64,000 nucleotides of DNA from Strongyloides papillosus (taxonomy: Eukaryota; Nematoda; Chromadorea; Rhabditida; Strongyloididae): positions 372,001 to 436,000 of the forward strand of contig SRSI01000014.1 of NCBI GenBank assembly GCA_005656395.1. The letters run 5' to 3'. Of the stretch, positions 10,651 to 22,153 are shown in pieces. The notes under the pieces were generated by a model. That model was not told the DNA's origin. It did not search any database and saw only the letters and a program-made list of their open reading frames with translations. Position numbers and translations under genes: made by a program. How positions within the stretch are numbered: position 1 is the stretch's first letter; each line of letters opens with the position of its first letter.

Positions 10651-11668
10651 TGTAGAAGAAACCATCAATGATGGACAGGTAAAGAAAAGAAAGAGAGGTA
10701 GACCGAGAAAGATGGCACCAACACTTCCTAAAGGAAATGAGATGATAAAGAAAATCATACCTGATTTTGTAGAGATTGATAAATTGAATGAACAATTGCT
10801 ACTACAGTGGGTTCATGAAAATCATGGACATATAGGGTACAATAAAATGTTACATTTAACGAGAAACTATGTAGAGGAAGGAGAAATACAAAATCTTAGT
10901 GGAAAAATTGTAAAAATACTGAAATCTTGCTTACCTTGTCAAATGAAACACAAAGCCTACTCAAGAGAGGTTACAGAAACTCCTGTTGTAGCAACAGCTC
11001 CTGGACAATTATTGGCTATGGATATTCTTGGTCCAATGAATGAGACGGAGAGAAAAAATAAGTATGTACTCTTGACGATGGACGTTTTCTCAAGAATAGT
11101 GACACTAATTGAATTAGAGAATTATAAATTAGATGAAGTATCTACCAAGTTGTGGCAAAGAGTATTCTTACAATATGGCTATTATCACACAGTTAGATGT
11201 GACAACAGTGGAAATTTTAAGAATCAACAATTAGAAGACTGGCTGGCAAATATGAACATACAATTAGATCATTCTTCAGAGTACCATCACAGTGGAAATA
11301 GTTTGGCAAAAAAATATATAGGAGCTGCTCAACAAGTTATATTCAAGTTATGCCACAACAATCCTACTCAATGGGATATGTGTCTGAAATTAGCTGAATT
11401 CACGTTGAATACAAGTACTTGTTCAAAGACGGGATATAGTGCATTCTTTCCTATGTTTGCAAGAGAGCCTGTTCTACCATTGACTCTCTTAACCAATAAA
11501 ATCCCCTATGCTATGATTGAAAATACACCTACTATGGCTCACTTGACAGCACAGTTGAAGGAGATATTTGAGGACATGCATGAATTAAGAATTGATGAAG
11601 AATTAAATGGTAAAACAACAAAGGCTGGGTGTAAATCCCGTCAGTGGGTTAATGAAAACTTTATTTAA
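10651..11668 (+). pseudogene. Integrase of element B (downstream half of split pol)
   Basis: Resumes element B pol directly after element C. A basic stretch (KKRKRGRPRKM, AT-hook-like) precedes the zinc-binding segment HENHGHIGYNKM...LPCQMKH. The core keeps the first two aspartates (AMDILGP and VRCDNSGNF), but the third catalytic position, normally in a LAE block, reads NSLAKKYIG, with lysine where glutamate is expected. The frame ends at TAA 11666-11668, then a further piece of the C-terminal tail appears at 11828-12064. Seen: the substitution and the break. Known: integrase needs the D,D,E triad. Inferred: inactive. Confidence 0.8.
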
Positions 11669-11827
11669 AGGAAAATTAGTGAATAAATAAAAACAGTGGC
11701 AAAGTGAGATAAAAGAATGAGAAAAAATATCATTTTAGCGCGTATTTATATTATAATTTTCTTTTTAGGAACCTAGTTCCTTAACACTGGGTATATAGAA
11801 TTAAAGGTTAGAGATGCCATATTAATA

Positions 11828-12064
11828 ATGGTTCATAGAAAGCCTGGTATATCAACAAAGCTTCAACCTACCTATGACAGCAAAATCTACCATGTCGTTT
11901 CGATATCCATTGATTATGTTCGAATCAAAGGAGAAGGTGATAGAAAATCCATGGTACTTCATAGAACATTGATAAAGAAGATAAGTTATTCAACTCCAAA
12001 TAAGGGAGGAAGTAGTGAAAATGGAGAAAACCCAACCGACATTGGGAAAGGAAATAAGTCATAA
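11828..12064 (+). pseudogene. C-terminal integrase/tail fragment of element B
   Basis: A 78-codon piece (VHRKPGISTKLQPTYDSKIY...) looks like the tail that follows a retroelement integrase core (target-DNA contact region with a Pro-Thr-Tyr block). About 160 bp of broken sequence separates it from the core ORF; it ends in CTTTTTAG at 11761-11769, so an intron-like or degraded gap is possible. The last 51 bases lie within the 3' LTR. Confidence 0.55.
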
Positions 12065-12159
12065 TAAAATTAATTAAGAGTTAATAATTCCTATAGGTTC
12101 CTTTTATCACGTGTTAATTATTTCTTTTGTAGGTTAATACACCAATAAAAATTTTACTT
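12014..12159 (+). repeat. 3' LTR of element B
   Basis: Matches 1661-1806 over its full 146 bp with scattered substitutions. It ends AAAATTTTACTT like the left copy and is followed by unrelated AT-rich DNA. Confidence 0.65.
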
Positions 12160-13348
12160 TAAATTGAATAATAAAAAAATTAAACCGTAATTTAAATTAA
12201 TTTATAGTGCATGTTAGCAGGAAAAATTCAGTACCATATTAGTCAGATATTATTTATAATTTAAGCTACAACTTTTAGTAAATTTGGTTGTTAAATTGAT
12301 ACAAAAAAACTAAATAAGTTAATTAAAACAATCAAAGTTAAATATGAAACCTGATTTTTTGATTTACCACAAAATATTGATGATTAATCATTACATAAGT
12401 TATTAGAGAAATAGCTTTAGTATCATTCTTAATTATATGTAATTTTTTTAAACAAAATAGTTGTTTTTAAACAGTGTATATATTTAAAGACTTAGATTAT
12501 TTCTAGCAAATATTATCAGTGAATTTTTGATGTTGATTTTCATTTTGAATAAATAAAAAAATCAATATTTTTTTACTTTACAGTAAAGTTCAAACAATTC
12601 GTATTTTTTCAGTTATTCTTATAGCAAGAGATATTAGTTATATATAGCCTTCTTAATAGCTGATAAAACATTTCTTGTTTCAACATCTTTTTTTATAAAT
12701 AAATGTTGAGAAAAAACTTTCACTTCACAATCGTTTAATAGTTGCTTTAAATGTTAAGATTAATGTGAAAATAATTTTTTAAAATAATTAAAAGTTGTAA
12801 TGAGTTTGAAATATTAAAACTAATTATTTTCTTTTGACTTATAAAAAAGTTTTTTTGCATTCGAAGGGCTATTATATGTGCATAATCTAATAAGGTAATT
12901 AAAATGTACATTTTTTATATGTTGTAGTGTATAGTAATGTGGTAATAAGTTTAATACAGTATTTGCATTTAGAATATAATTTAACACAATGATGGAAAAG
13001 ATTACTTAAAAACAGTATAGCAACGACATTTTTACGAGATTCTTTTATATGAATATAATTTAATATGAATAAAATTAATAAACTTGCTTTCAGTTGAGAA
13101 AACAAAATGCTTAGACCGCTAAAATTTATAGGATACAGATAATAATACTATACAAATTATTATTTGCTAGTTCATAATAAGAAAATTTAGGCTTGCAACA
13201 ATAAAACCATAGTAAAACTATCAATAATATAATAACTTAGTCAAAATTATGGCAACGATAGAAATTATATAAACTTATTTCAACTTACAGAATATTAGTT
13301 CCAAATAATTTTTGTTAGTAACAATATATATAGTGTAGTTCATATAAG
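12160..13348. other. AT-rich non-coding stretch
   Basis: Short homopolymer runs and stop-dense frames on both strands. A 68-codon minus ORF (12899-13105) has no composition or motif suggesting a gene. No repeat ends were recognised. Confidence 0.5.
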
Positions 13349-14550
13349 TCACTTCAGGTGTTCGCATACATAACTGTGCTAATTCTTAAAATGTAAATTT
13401 GATATTATAGTCATTTTGTAGCCAAGGTACATATAATTATTGTTGTAAGACTCCATAAAGAAATTTGGACTTTTGGCGAGGTTATAGCTCTTTAAAATTT
13501 AGAAGTACTTTTTAATATTAAACGAATGTAACCTTGTTTAATAAAAAAAATTTTTAATGACTGTTATTGGTTATAAAAAGTAACTTATTTCTAAATATTC
13601 TAGAAATATCATGGACATAGAAGTTTAACAATTATGATCAATTCTTTATGATAAAAAAACTAAAAATTTCTAAAAAAGTTTGAATTTTTTAAATAATAAA
13701 ATTAAAATCAAGTAATTTCTAACAATACGCTATGATTATTCTGATAGAGTAAATAAATTTCTATCGATTGAATATAGTATCATTAATAACGATTGATTTT
13801 GAAGACAGTTATGATTTGTCAAATATTGCCAATGTCATGCTTTTGGTAACAAAGAAATTTTAATTATTGTATTTTTTTAATTTATGGTGCTGGATATCAT
13901 TGTTATAATTACTTTCACATGTAAATTAGCATAATATTACTTATTGTTTATATATCGTCAAAAAAACTGTAATATCTTTTATTATTCAAATTTCTTAAAA
14001 AAATAATTTTCCAATATTTTTACATTATTTACTACGATTTTATACTGTTTTACATAGCTATCACCCTATGTTAGCATTCTTACGTATCTTTTTATATATC
14101 GCTTTTTTAACATAATTTTAATACTCTCTGTCCTTCATGGATAGCCTGTTTCACCCACACTTTGGTGTAGTGATATATTATAGTTAATAAATCTATCAAG
14201 TCTCTAACACTCTCTAAGCTTGAAATACGAACAACTAATAATCAAAGTTAGAATATTAATAATTTTGCTGATAAAACATTATCGATTTCAATAATAAAAT
14301 AAAAATGTCATACACGTTCTAATTGTTAAAAATATTGTGAAAAATAGTTAATAATTGACTAATCATAACTTTTTTAAAGCTTAATTACAGTTAATCGTAC
14401 TCTATTCATTCGGTAGATACTTATTTTTTTAAAATAACAATACCGCATCATCAAAAATTACCTTACTTACATATTTAATTCTTATAAAATACAAAAATCT
14501 CGACAAAATTCATAGTTTTTGACTTCTATATCTATAGTATTTTAGAAATA

Positions 14551-15437
14551 TTAGGTTATCGCAAAAGTTCTGTCGTATTTTTTACGAAATTTTTAAATGA
14601 TTGTAATTTTAATAAGAAATATGTCTAATTTACAATATAATATCGAATATAATCTACAATTAGTTTCCATTAAGTAGCCATCTTATCGATTCTAGATGTG
14701 GAAAATTTCCTATCCTTTTTGAAGATAGTTTCAAAAAAATCAATATTTGCCTTACCAACTTTACTAAAGTATCTACCATACTAGAATCTATGTAGAGATA
14801 AGAGTAAGTAGTGACTAGATAGAGAAACGTCTAGAGAATATGTTGTGTGTGAGAGTAATTCATAACTTTTCTTATCCAGATTTTTTCGAGTCTTCAAGGT
14901 CACGTGTCTTCATATTGAAGAACAACATTTTCGTAATCTTCCGAATTCCGTAGTGTTTTTAAAATTTTTTTGTCTAATTGTGATAGCACTTTATAATAGA
15001 GGTCATTAAAAGTAGCTTGGAAATTATTGAATCTCAAAAAATCTTCATTTGAAGCTGAAGCCATACAAATCCATACTTTATCTTTAAGATTCATTTCTTT
15101 GTTTTGAAACTTTGAGAACGATCTTTTAATTGCTTCAACATTTACTACATCTCTCCCCAATGCTACACAAACATTTTTAGAAGCATCAGTTGTCATTTGT
15201 CTTAGTTGAAGCTCTTAGAAAATACAATGTTATAAATGACTTCTGACCACATCTATGTTTAGCAAAAAAAAATGTAGCATAGATAGTATGACAAATTGTA
15301 ATTATGCGAATTATAAAGTTAAGAAGTGGTACTATCTAACTATTAAAATAGCTTAATTTAAAATCAGTTGTATTCATATTTTTTTGATGATTAAAAATGA
15401 CTATATAAAATACGACAGAACTTTTGCGACAACTAAA
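14551..15437 (-). mobile_element. Small mariner-type element relic
   Basis: Inverted ends: TTAGGTTATCGCAAAAGTTC (left) and the reverse complement of GAACTTTTGCGACAACTAA (right), with the shared TCTGTCGTATTTT inside. TA precedes the left end. The interior holds only an N-terminal transposase-like fragment, so the copy is non-autonomous. Confidence 0.7.
14900..15196 (-). pseudogene. Mariner transposase N-terminal fragment
   Basis: 98 codons on the minus strand inside the inverted ends at 14551-15437. The stretch ALGRDVVNVEAIKRSFSKF followed by LKDKV resembles the second helix-turn-helix of mariner transposases, where a W-F-x-K-F-type block is followed by an L-E-D motif. That domain binds the terminal inverted repeats. 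The DD34D catalytic domain is absent and no second fragment was found, so this is a broken relic. Confidence 0.55.
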
Positions 15438-15640
15438 TAGATAAAAATAAGGTGCTTTTCATAATCAATAATGGTTATAATATTGTCTTTCTACATAACA
15501 AAGATACGTTAATATAAATTTATCAGATGTACTAAAATTTTGATAATCATCACTTCGCCTAGAATGTAGATTTTTATATGGGATCTATAGTAAATAATGT
15601 ATATATCTATGTCTTGATTACAAAATGAGTACAATATTAA

Positions 15641-17539
15641 AATTGATTTTCTTGTATATTTTACTTTGTGTAGTTTTTTAATAGAATAATTTGATGATGA
15701 TTTTAAATATTTGAGTGTATTTGTTTGTTATTATTGTCATGACTTAGTCTTGTTGAAAAAGATAATATATATTGAAATTAATTAGTAAGTTGAAATTTAA
15801 ATATACATATATAAGATTTTATTGAGATGGCCATTAATTTATTTATATATTGAATTCAAAAAAAAGATCCATAAAATATAGGCTAAATTTTTGTTTGTTT
15901 ATGAATGGATTTCAACCAATAAAATGCCTTTATTATCAAATCGATAATGGCCTGTTATGTCTAATACTTCTTATTTGTCATATTCTCATTTGATGAGTCA
16001 ATTTATTTTAGATTTAATATCTCGAAATTATTCTGTAAAGTGTTATTGATGAAAATTATAAAGCACTAATAAGTATGTATAATTTTTTAACATAAAAAAT
16101 CAAATCAAAAGATTATTTAATTAACATTTCTAGTCAATTTACTAAGATAAGATTGAATGTTTTAACTCAGTCTTAGTATATCTGAAAAAAAATTTAAACA
16201 TACATTAATCACTAATTTGTTAAAAAATTATTTTATACAAACCAATCTATGACTTTTTTATGTTAGTTTTCAAAAATAACTTTCTCAATGTATTAAAGAA
16301 TAAATTGTTTTTCCGATATGTGTATATATCGTAAAAATTACTACGTATACAAAATTACATTAAAAATATCACTAATGTAATTTATAATAAATTAGTCAAA
16401 AATAGAAATTATACAATAATATAATAATTTATACCTTTTAACTAAAGAATGAGAACTTTATTTAACTAATTAATACAAAAGAATTTAATTGTATAAAATT
16501 AAACACAAAAGGCCTTCCGCTTGAAAACATTAGATCAAATCTAATTAAAAAGCTTAAAATTGATCTAACATCTTAAATTAGATAAATTACATACCTTGCA
16601 ATTAATTATATAATTTGGAAATTCAAAAAAAGGTAAAATGATAAACTGAAAGTTTATTATTTCTAGATTAATGTGAATAATTTCATACTTTTAAACGTGG
16701 AACAATGTATGCATATTTACATGTGCACAGATGCATAAAATATTACTATTACAACTGAAATATAAATATTACATTGTGATTTTAAATGTAATTTTTATAT
16801 ATGCGTGTGGTAAATCTTTGGGTAGTACTACTTAGTAAATTTATATTACTAGTGCTATAATAGAAATCAAACAGAATTTCATAATAGTGAAATTATGTTT
16901 AATATATAGTTATTTGTTTCTTAAATATTTCTTTATTATTTTGTATTTCCCAAATATCTATTAGCTTTGTGAATACAACGTGAATATATAATAAAAAACA
17001 ATTCATTGATTTGTTATTATTTTTGACATTCTTTATAATAAGAAAAGGTACTTGATAAAAAACAAGCCTGTATAGGTAAAATTTTAAACTCTTATTAAAA
17101 TTTCTTAGATTTTTTAGAATTTTTAAAAACTTACTAATAAAGAACAAAGTAGTAAATGTTAAGATCTTTTGAAATTATAAAAAAAACATAAAAATTCCTA
17201 GAATACTATTTTTAATTATTGTAAGAACTTAATTTTTTTATTTATGGCAAGATAATTTTCATTATAAATTGCATTTATAAGATAATCAACAATAAAATAA
17301 GTCTTATTTTTGGTCAAATCTTTTTAACAAAAATTTAATATACAACGAAACTCTAAACAATTATATTTTGAAATAAAAAAGATTGAGAAATGGATATAAT
17401 GAGGAAGTTATATTAATTTTAAATAGTATAGTTTTCATTAACACACTTTATCTTTAAAACTATGCAATGTATATGCATTGAAAGATTTAATATTAATACT
17501 TTGTAAATCATTATATTTAGAGTTAGAATTTGTTATATA
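15641..17539. other. AT-rich non-coding stretch
   Basis: No ORF with gene-like composition (the minus ORF at 16899-17147 is low-complexity Lys/Asn/Phe), no inverted ends and no tandem array recognised. It ends at the left LTR of element E1. Confidence 0.5.
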
Positions 17540-17800
17540 AGTAAAAATTTTATTAAATATATGACTGGAGTTTACCCCTAAAATAAAACACAATCATACA
17601 ACACAATATTAATTACAAATTTAGAATAGTTAACGGTAATAATAATAAAATTTTTGGGGTATTTGTTAATGAGGAATAAGAAATAATAAATTTTTGAGTA
17701 GTGTTCACTATTTTGAAATAGATCCACTTTTAAATAGAAAGATTAGTCCCTTAAGGAAAATAGTGACGCGATGATACTAGATGTTTGATACGCCATTACT
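17540..17800 (-). repeat. 3' LTR of E1
   Basis: Read on the minus strand it starts AGTAATGGCGTATCAAAC and ends AATAAAATTTTTACT. It is preceded by the purine block GGCGAGG in the integrase stop region, a plausible polypurine tract. Confidence 0.7.
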
Positions 17801-18916
17801 CCTCGCCGTTTGAAACTGAATATGGTTTACATTGAGCAACATTACGAATAAGTGAACGTCCTCTTCTGGACTTCCCGGGTTTGACTAACGATAACTTGTT
17901 TCCTTTTATGTCCTTAACTTGATAAGGTCCATCAAATAGGCAATCAATTTTTGTAGAAGTATTGGATTTTACAAGAACTTGATCTCCTATTTTAATATCA
18001 TGTGATTCTCTAGTCATATTTATCATTTCATTTTGATGCTCTCTTATACATTGTGAGATTACTTGTGCTACCTTTCTCAACTCTTTTAACTTATCAATAG
18101 TACTGCTGTTTTGATACCCAATGTTGACCAAGTCCGATACATTTGGATGACGACCAAACATGAGTAGAAATAGAGTCTGTTTGGTTGTGGTACATTCAGT
18201 AGAATTGTAAATAAGACTTGCATAACTAACAGCATCTTTAAAGTTGAATGTAGCATTTTCATCCGCGATAATTTTTAATTTCATTAAAATTGTTCTCATA
18301 GTTTTAAACGATCTTTCACATATAGCATTTCCAGTTTTATGATCAGCTGTACAAAAGTGAAGTTCTATACCCATGGATTCACACAATGTTTGAAATTCAA
18401 ATCCTTTATAATTTGTACCTTGATCACAGATGATTTTCTGTGGATTACCATATCTTGAAAATATCTCCCTTATTGCAATATTACATGTTTCCTCACTTGA
18501 TAAATTTTCTATAACAATTGGTACCCAGTATCTAGACAATGTATCGATGAATTGTATAATTTTACCATGTTGTGCCACTACACATATATCAGTCGCAACT
18601 ATTTCCCATACATTTTCAGGATATTGTATGGTTTCTAACTCTGGTCTGAATAGGTTCTTTTCCATTGTCTTTTGGCATGTTAAACATTGATTTATAAATT
18701 TTTCCACTTTTACCTTTAAACCTTTTATTTTATACTTTCTTTTAACTACTTCGATCAATTTTCTTCCAACAATATGTCTATACATATCATGCACACTTTT
18801 AATGATATGCCATGCCAGTTTATCTCCAACAATTGGTATTACTAAACGTTCTTCTTGTAGATCATTATCTTTCTTTACAGTGACATATTTGATATCATTT
18901 AATTTTACATCATAAG
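17796..18916 (-). CDS. Integrase of E1 (downstream half of split pol)
   Basis: The frame is open from the E2 junction (18916) to TAA at 17796, about 373 codons; the GTG at 18794 is not a real start. It has a zinc-binding segment (H...H...CLTCQK) and a D,D,E core: VATDICVV, ICDQGTNYKG and NAICERSFKTM, all three acidic residues present. The tail block FDGPYQVKDI matches the GPY/F-type C-terminus. It would insert element cDNA in the nucleus. Only a short N-terminal part lies between the E2 junction and the zinc-binding region, in agreement with E2 having cut pol between RNase H and integrase. Confidence 0.85.
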
Positions 18917-19028
18917 TTTAATGACTATTAATGGGAGACATTTTTATTAAATAATCTAAGATATAAATAGAAATATTACATATATAAATTTAAATATAAT
19001 TTATAAATATTTATATTTTATCACCACA
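18917..19028 (-). repeat. 3' LTR of E2
   Basis: 112 bp, identical base for base to 22883-22994 by eye. It abuts ATAAG on its left. A C-rich block (TTCCCCCTTCT at 19029-19039), a polypurine tract on the coding strand, lies just inside it. Confidence 0.9.
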
Positions 19029-19037
19029 TTCCCCCTT

Positions 19038-21770
19038 CTAAACCTTGTATGATCCAACTTTGCTTTTAACTGATCTATCCGGTAACATTCTTTTCTCACT
19101 TGTAGTAGGACCAATACTTTTACTAAATATCTTTTTTGTACCAACATTTTGCTTTAATTGTGATGTATGCACTAACTTATTTTTAACTGTAGGAGTCTGG
19201 ACATAATATAAATTTGATCCAGCTATTCCATTAACTTTACCATGCTCCCAATTTTTCTCAGACTTATAATCTCTTACGTATACTTCTTCTCCCTCCTTAA
19301 ATTTTTCTTTTAACTCCTTATTGATGATAGGCTTCATTGGCTCTTCTCTTAAAGCATCTAGATTTGAACGAATTCTTCTTCCAAATAATAATTCAGATGG
19401 AGATTCTTTTCCTTTCCCATGTGGCATTATGCGAAAGTTAAATAAAAAGCGATCTAAAGCTTCATCAAGACTCAATCCTGTCTCAACTAATTTCTTCATA
19501 GAGACTTTAAAAGTCTTAACTAACCGCTCACAATGACTATTTGACATTGGGTGAAAAACTGGTGTACGAATGTGACTAATTCTTCTCTTCTCCAAAAATG
19601 TTTCCATCTCATTACTAATGAAATTTCTACCATTGTCTGATACCAACTGTACTGGATTTCCATGAAGTGAAAAAATCTGACGCAGGACTACGATAACATC
19701 TCTTGATTCTGTTCTTCCCATCTTAACAACATGTGGAAATTTTGAATAGGAATCAGTAACCAATAACCACATAAACCCAAGAAATGGTCCAGCAAAATCA
19801 ATGTGTACACGCTGCCAAGGTTTTTCAGTCTTTTGCCAAGAGTGAAGATCTTCATTAGTCTTTGTATCTCCATAAAGCTGACAACATTCACACCCTTTTG
19901 TCATAAGTTCAATGCTTTCTGAAATTCCAGGCCAAAAACAGTAACTCCTTGCCAATAACTTAACCTTTGTCGCACCAAAATGACCATCATGTAAAAGCGT
20001 TAATACTTTCTCTCGAAGCGACTCAGGAATGGCCACGCAAATATTACGAAACAGTACACCATTGACAACAGATAGTTCATTTTGAAAGATTTGATATTTC
20101 TTTATTTCCTCATCTTTTATATATTGGGGAAAAGATGTCAAGACCAACTGTATAACTGCTGAAATAATACTATCTTTCTGCTGTTCTTTTTTAATTATTT
20201 CTAAATCTAATGGACAATCATCAACTATTTTTTCTATAACTTCTTCCATTTCTCTATCCTCTGGCATAACTTCGGGTGATGGCAAACGACTCAAACAATC
20301 AGCTTTGGCGAATTGTTTCGTATTAACATATTCAATATCATATTGGTAGCGTCTCAATATAATATTCCAACGGTCAACTCTTTTTATTACAGTGATAGGT
20401 AAGTTTGCCTTTTCCTGAAAAATATACGTTAACGGTTTAGAGTCAGTTTGGAGAATGAATCTCTTAAACATCAGATAATCAGAAAATTTTGTAACTCCAA
20501 AGATTATAGCAGCGGCTTCTTTATCCAACTGACTCCAATTACGTTGACTTTGGGAAAAGGTCTTACTAGCATGTCCTAGCGGTCTTTCTTTATTCTTATC
20601 ATCACGCATTAACAATACAGCACCCAGACCATATTCGCTAGCATCTGTAGCTAGAACTAACAACTGAGAACCATCATAATGTGACAACATAGTAATTTCC
20701 ATCAACTCTTTTTTCAAATTCTGGAAACAATTTTCATGGACACTATCCCATCTGAACACTGTACCTTTTTTGATCAATTCATATAATGGCTTAGCTTTCA
20801 ACGTTGCATTTTTAATATAGTCAGAGTAATGTATACATTTACCAATAAAAGTATGGACTTCAGCTTGATTCTGAAGTCTCCTCATGCTTACTATACCTTG
20901 AATCTTTTCAGGATTGGGCTTCCTCCCTTCTTTACTCAACAAATGTCCCAAAAATACCACTTGTTCTTTAAGAATCTCTAACTTTTTTGCATTCACAACA
21001 AGACCCATTTCATCAAGTTTCTGAAATACGGAATCTAAACGACGAAGTAAATCTGGTTTTGAACATCCAGCTACAATTATGTCATCAAAATAACAGCTTA
21101 CCATCTCCATGTTACCAAAACCTTCATACATATGATGCTGAAATATTGCAGGAGCCGAAGCAACACCTGGTTGTAATCGTTTAACAGCCATAAGACCTTC
21201 TGGAGTAGCTACTGTTAGAATTTCCATACTTTCCTCATCCATGTGCAATTGATTAAATGCATTCTTTAAATCTATCTTAGCAAATAGAGAACCACCAGAA
21301 ACTTTATTAATCGCCTCAACCAAACTTGGAATAGGAAATTGTTCTACCTGTAGTTGGGGGTTTACAGTTTTAGAGTAATCACCGCAGAGTCTAATAGATC
21401 CGTCCGGCTTTGGAACAGACACCAATGGTGATGCCCATCTAGAGGTACGGACAGGTTTAAATATATTAGCTGAAATTAAACGCTGAATTTCATCTTTAAT
21501 TGGTTTTCTCAATGCAAGTGGATGATTACGAACAGGTAAAAATTTTGGAACTGCATCCGGTTTAAGATATAATTTAGCACTAAGATTTGACCCATCAGAT
21601 CTTTCCGTATTAAACAGTCTTGGATACTTTTCAATAAATTCTCTAACTATGAAATCTGTTGAATCATTAATCTCATCAATTGTTTCATAGAAGATTCTGT
21701 TTAGATCAAGTCTTAACGCACTTATAATGTCCCTTCCTATTAGGCATTTTTCCTTAGAGAAAACACGCAA
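19038..21770 (-). CDS. RT-RNase H-integrase of E2
   Basis: 910 codons without a stop. RT: FAKIDLKNAFNQL (motif A), RLQPGVASAPAIFQ, YFDDIIVAG (motif C). RNase H: LATDASEYGLGAVL, QLDKEAAAIIFG, QTDSKPLTYI, ADCLSRLP. Integrase: zinc segment HDGHFGATK...CECCQ, then HIDFAGP, VSDNGRNFIS and the glutamate in NSHCERLVKTFK. A chromatin-element type tail follows. All catalytic residues are intact. The ORF opens in the -1 frame relative to the protease, near an A6 run at 21784-21789 (T's on the plus strand). Sequence style resembles Mag-type pol proteins of invertebrates. Confidence 0.92.
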   Translation of the reverse strand: MRVFSKEKCLIGRDIISALRLDLNRIFYETIDEINDSTDFIVREFIEKYPRLFNTERSDGSNLSAKLYLKPDAVPKFLPVRNHPLALRKPIKDEIQRLISANIFKPVRTSRWASPLVSVPKPDGSIRLCGDYSKTVNPQLQVEQFPIPSLVEAINKVSGGSLFAKIDLKNAFNQLHMDEESMEILTVATPEGLMAVKRLQPGVASAPAIFQHHMYEGFGNMEMVSCYFDDIIVAGCSKPDLLRRLDSVFQKLDEMGLVVNAKKLEILKEQVVFLGHLLSKEGRKPNPEKIQGIVSMRRLQNQAEVHTFIGKCIHYSDYIKNATLKAKPLYELIKKGTVFRWDSVHENCFQNLKKELMEITMLSHYDGSQLLVLATDASEYGLGAVLLMRDDKNKERPLGHASKTFSQSQRNWSQLDKEAAAIIFGVTKFSDYLMFKRFILQTDSKPLTYIFQEKANLPITVIKRVDRWNIILRRYQYDIEYVNTKQFAKADCLSRLPSPEVMPEDREMEEVIEKIVDDCPLDLEIIKKEQQKDSIISAVIQLVLTSFPQYIKDEEIKKYQIFQNELSVVNGVLFRNICVAIPESLREKVLTLLHDGHFGATKVKLLARSYCFWPGISESIELMTKGCECCQLYGDTKTNEDLHSWQKTEKPWQRVHIDFAGPFLGFMWLLVTDSYSKFPHVVKMGRTESRDVIVVLRQIFSLHGNPVQLVSDNGRNFISNEMETFLEKRRISHIRTPVFHPMSNSHCERLVKTFKVSMKKLVETGLSLDEALDRFLFNFRIMPHGKGKESPSELLFGRRIRSNLDALREEPMKPIINKELKEKFKEGEEVYVRDYKSEKNWEHGKVNGIAGSNLYYVQTPTVKNKLVHTSQLKQNVGTKKIFSKSIGPTTSEKRMLPDRSVKSKVGSYKV

Positions 21771-21772
21771 TT

Positions 21773-22153
21773 CTATGACAGCCTTTTTTCCTTGAGCTTA
21801 ACATTAGCAACAAAACTTCCAAGAATCTCTAAACCATTACCGTTCACATCAATCAACTCTCCTAAACCTTTAGTCTTTAACTTAGCTGAACCAATACTTG
21901 TCCAAATTTCTTTTGAGACAATGGATCTGTCGGCACCAGTGTCCAGTTTTCCTTTAATCTGACGACCATTTATTTTTATGACAAAACATTTTTCAATATT
22001 ACTTTTACATTCAACCATATCCATTTCTATACCAAACATAGATTGTCTTTCATCATCGTCATCTTCACAATATTCAATTTCTTTTATCTTATTTTCAAAT
22101 TTCTTTCCATTTTTCTCTTTGCATACATACTTTAGATGACCTTTTCGCTTACA
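21773..22153 (-). CDS. Zinc knuckle remainder and aspartic protease of E2
   Basis: The frame is open from the codon after the gag stop (22154-22156) to TAG at 21773. The first residues complete a CCHC-type knuckle (CKRKGHLKYVC) that the stop codon cuts. The retropepsin active site is KLDTGADRSIVS, with the usual hydrophobic ILGSF block near the end. There is an ATG at 22039, but the domain is more likely made as part of gag by readthrough or is separated by a mutation. The end overlaps the RT frame in -1 phase. Confidence 0.8.
   Translation of the reverse strand, partial: CKRKGHLKYVCKEKNGKKFENKIKEIEYCEDDDDERQSMFGIEMDMVECKSNIEKCFVIKINGRQIKGKLDTGADRSIVSKEIWTSIGSAKLKTKGLGELIDVNGNGLEILGSFVANVKLKEKRLS

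Larger units (their letters stand above)
1661..12159 (+). mobile_element. Ty3/gypsy-type LTR retrotransposon (element B), split by element C
   Basis: Two 146-bp direct repeats (1661-1806 and 12014-12159) bracket gag (2080-3120), pol with protease, RT and RNase H (to 5277), and integrase (from 10651). Element C occupies 5278-10650 and separates RNase H from integrase. The RNase H frame and the integrase frame have the same phase in window coordinates, and the inserted block is a multiple of three within the uncertainty of its ends, as expected if one pol frame was split. B is dead: it has three in-frame stops in pol, a changed integrase glutamate position and the insertion. No clear target duplication was found at its ends (TTAT left against TTAA right). 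Confidence 0.75.
13349..15640. repeat. Eroded long-palindrome MITE, interrupted by a mariner relic
   Basis: Decayed relative of the element at 32537-33988. Matching landmarks are the block near 13736 (ATTCTGATAGAGTAAA then TTTCTATCGA), the TTGAAGACAGTTATGATTTG block near 13800, the inverted arm around 14220-14540, and the outer-arm landmark CACTTCGCCTAGAATGTAGA near 15551. The mariner-type piece at 14551-15437 lies in the right arm. Alignment is by eye and the ends are approximate. Confidence 0.45.

Noticed and set aside
5272..10655. Perfect target duplication for element C
   Set aside because: Only TGTG/TGTA was found; one mismatch in four bases is not convincing.
16899..17147. 82-codon minus ORF
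   Set aside because: Low-complexity Phe/Lys/Asn sequence in AT-rich DNA with no gene-like context.
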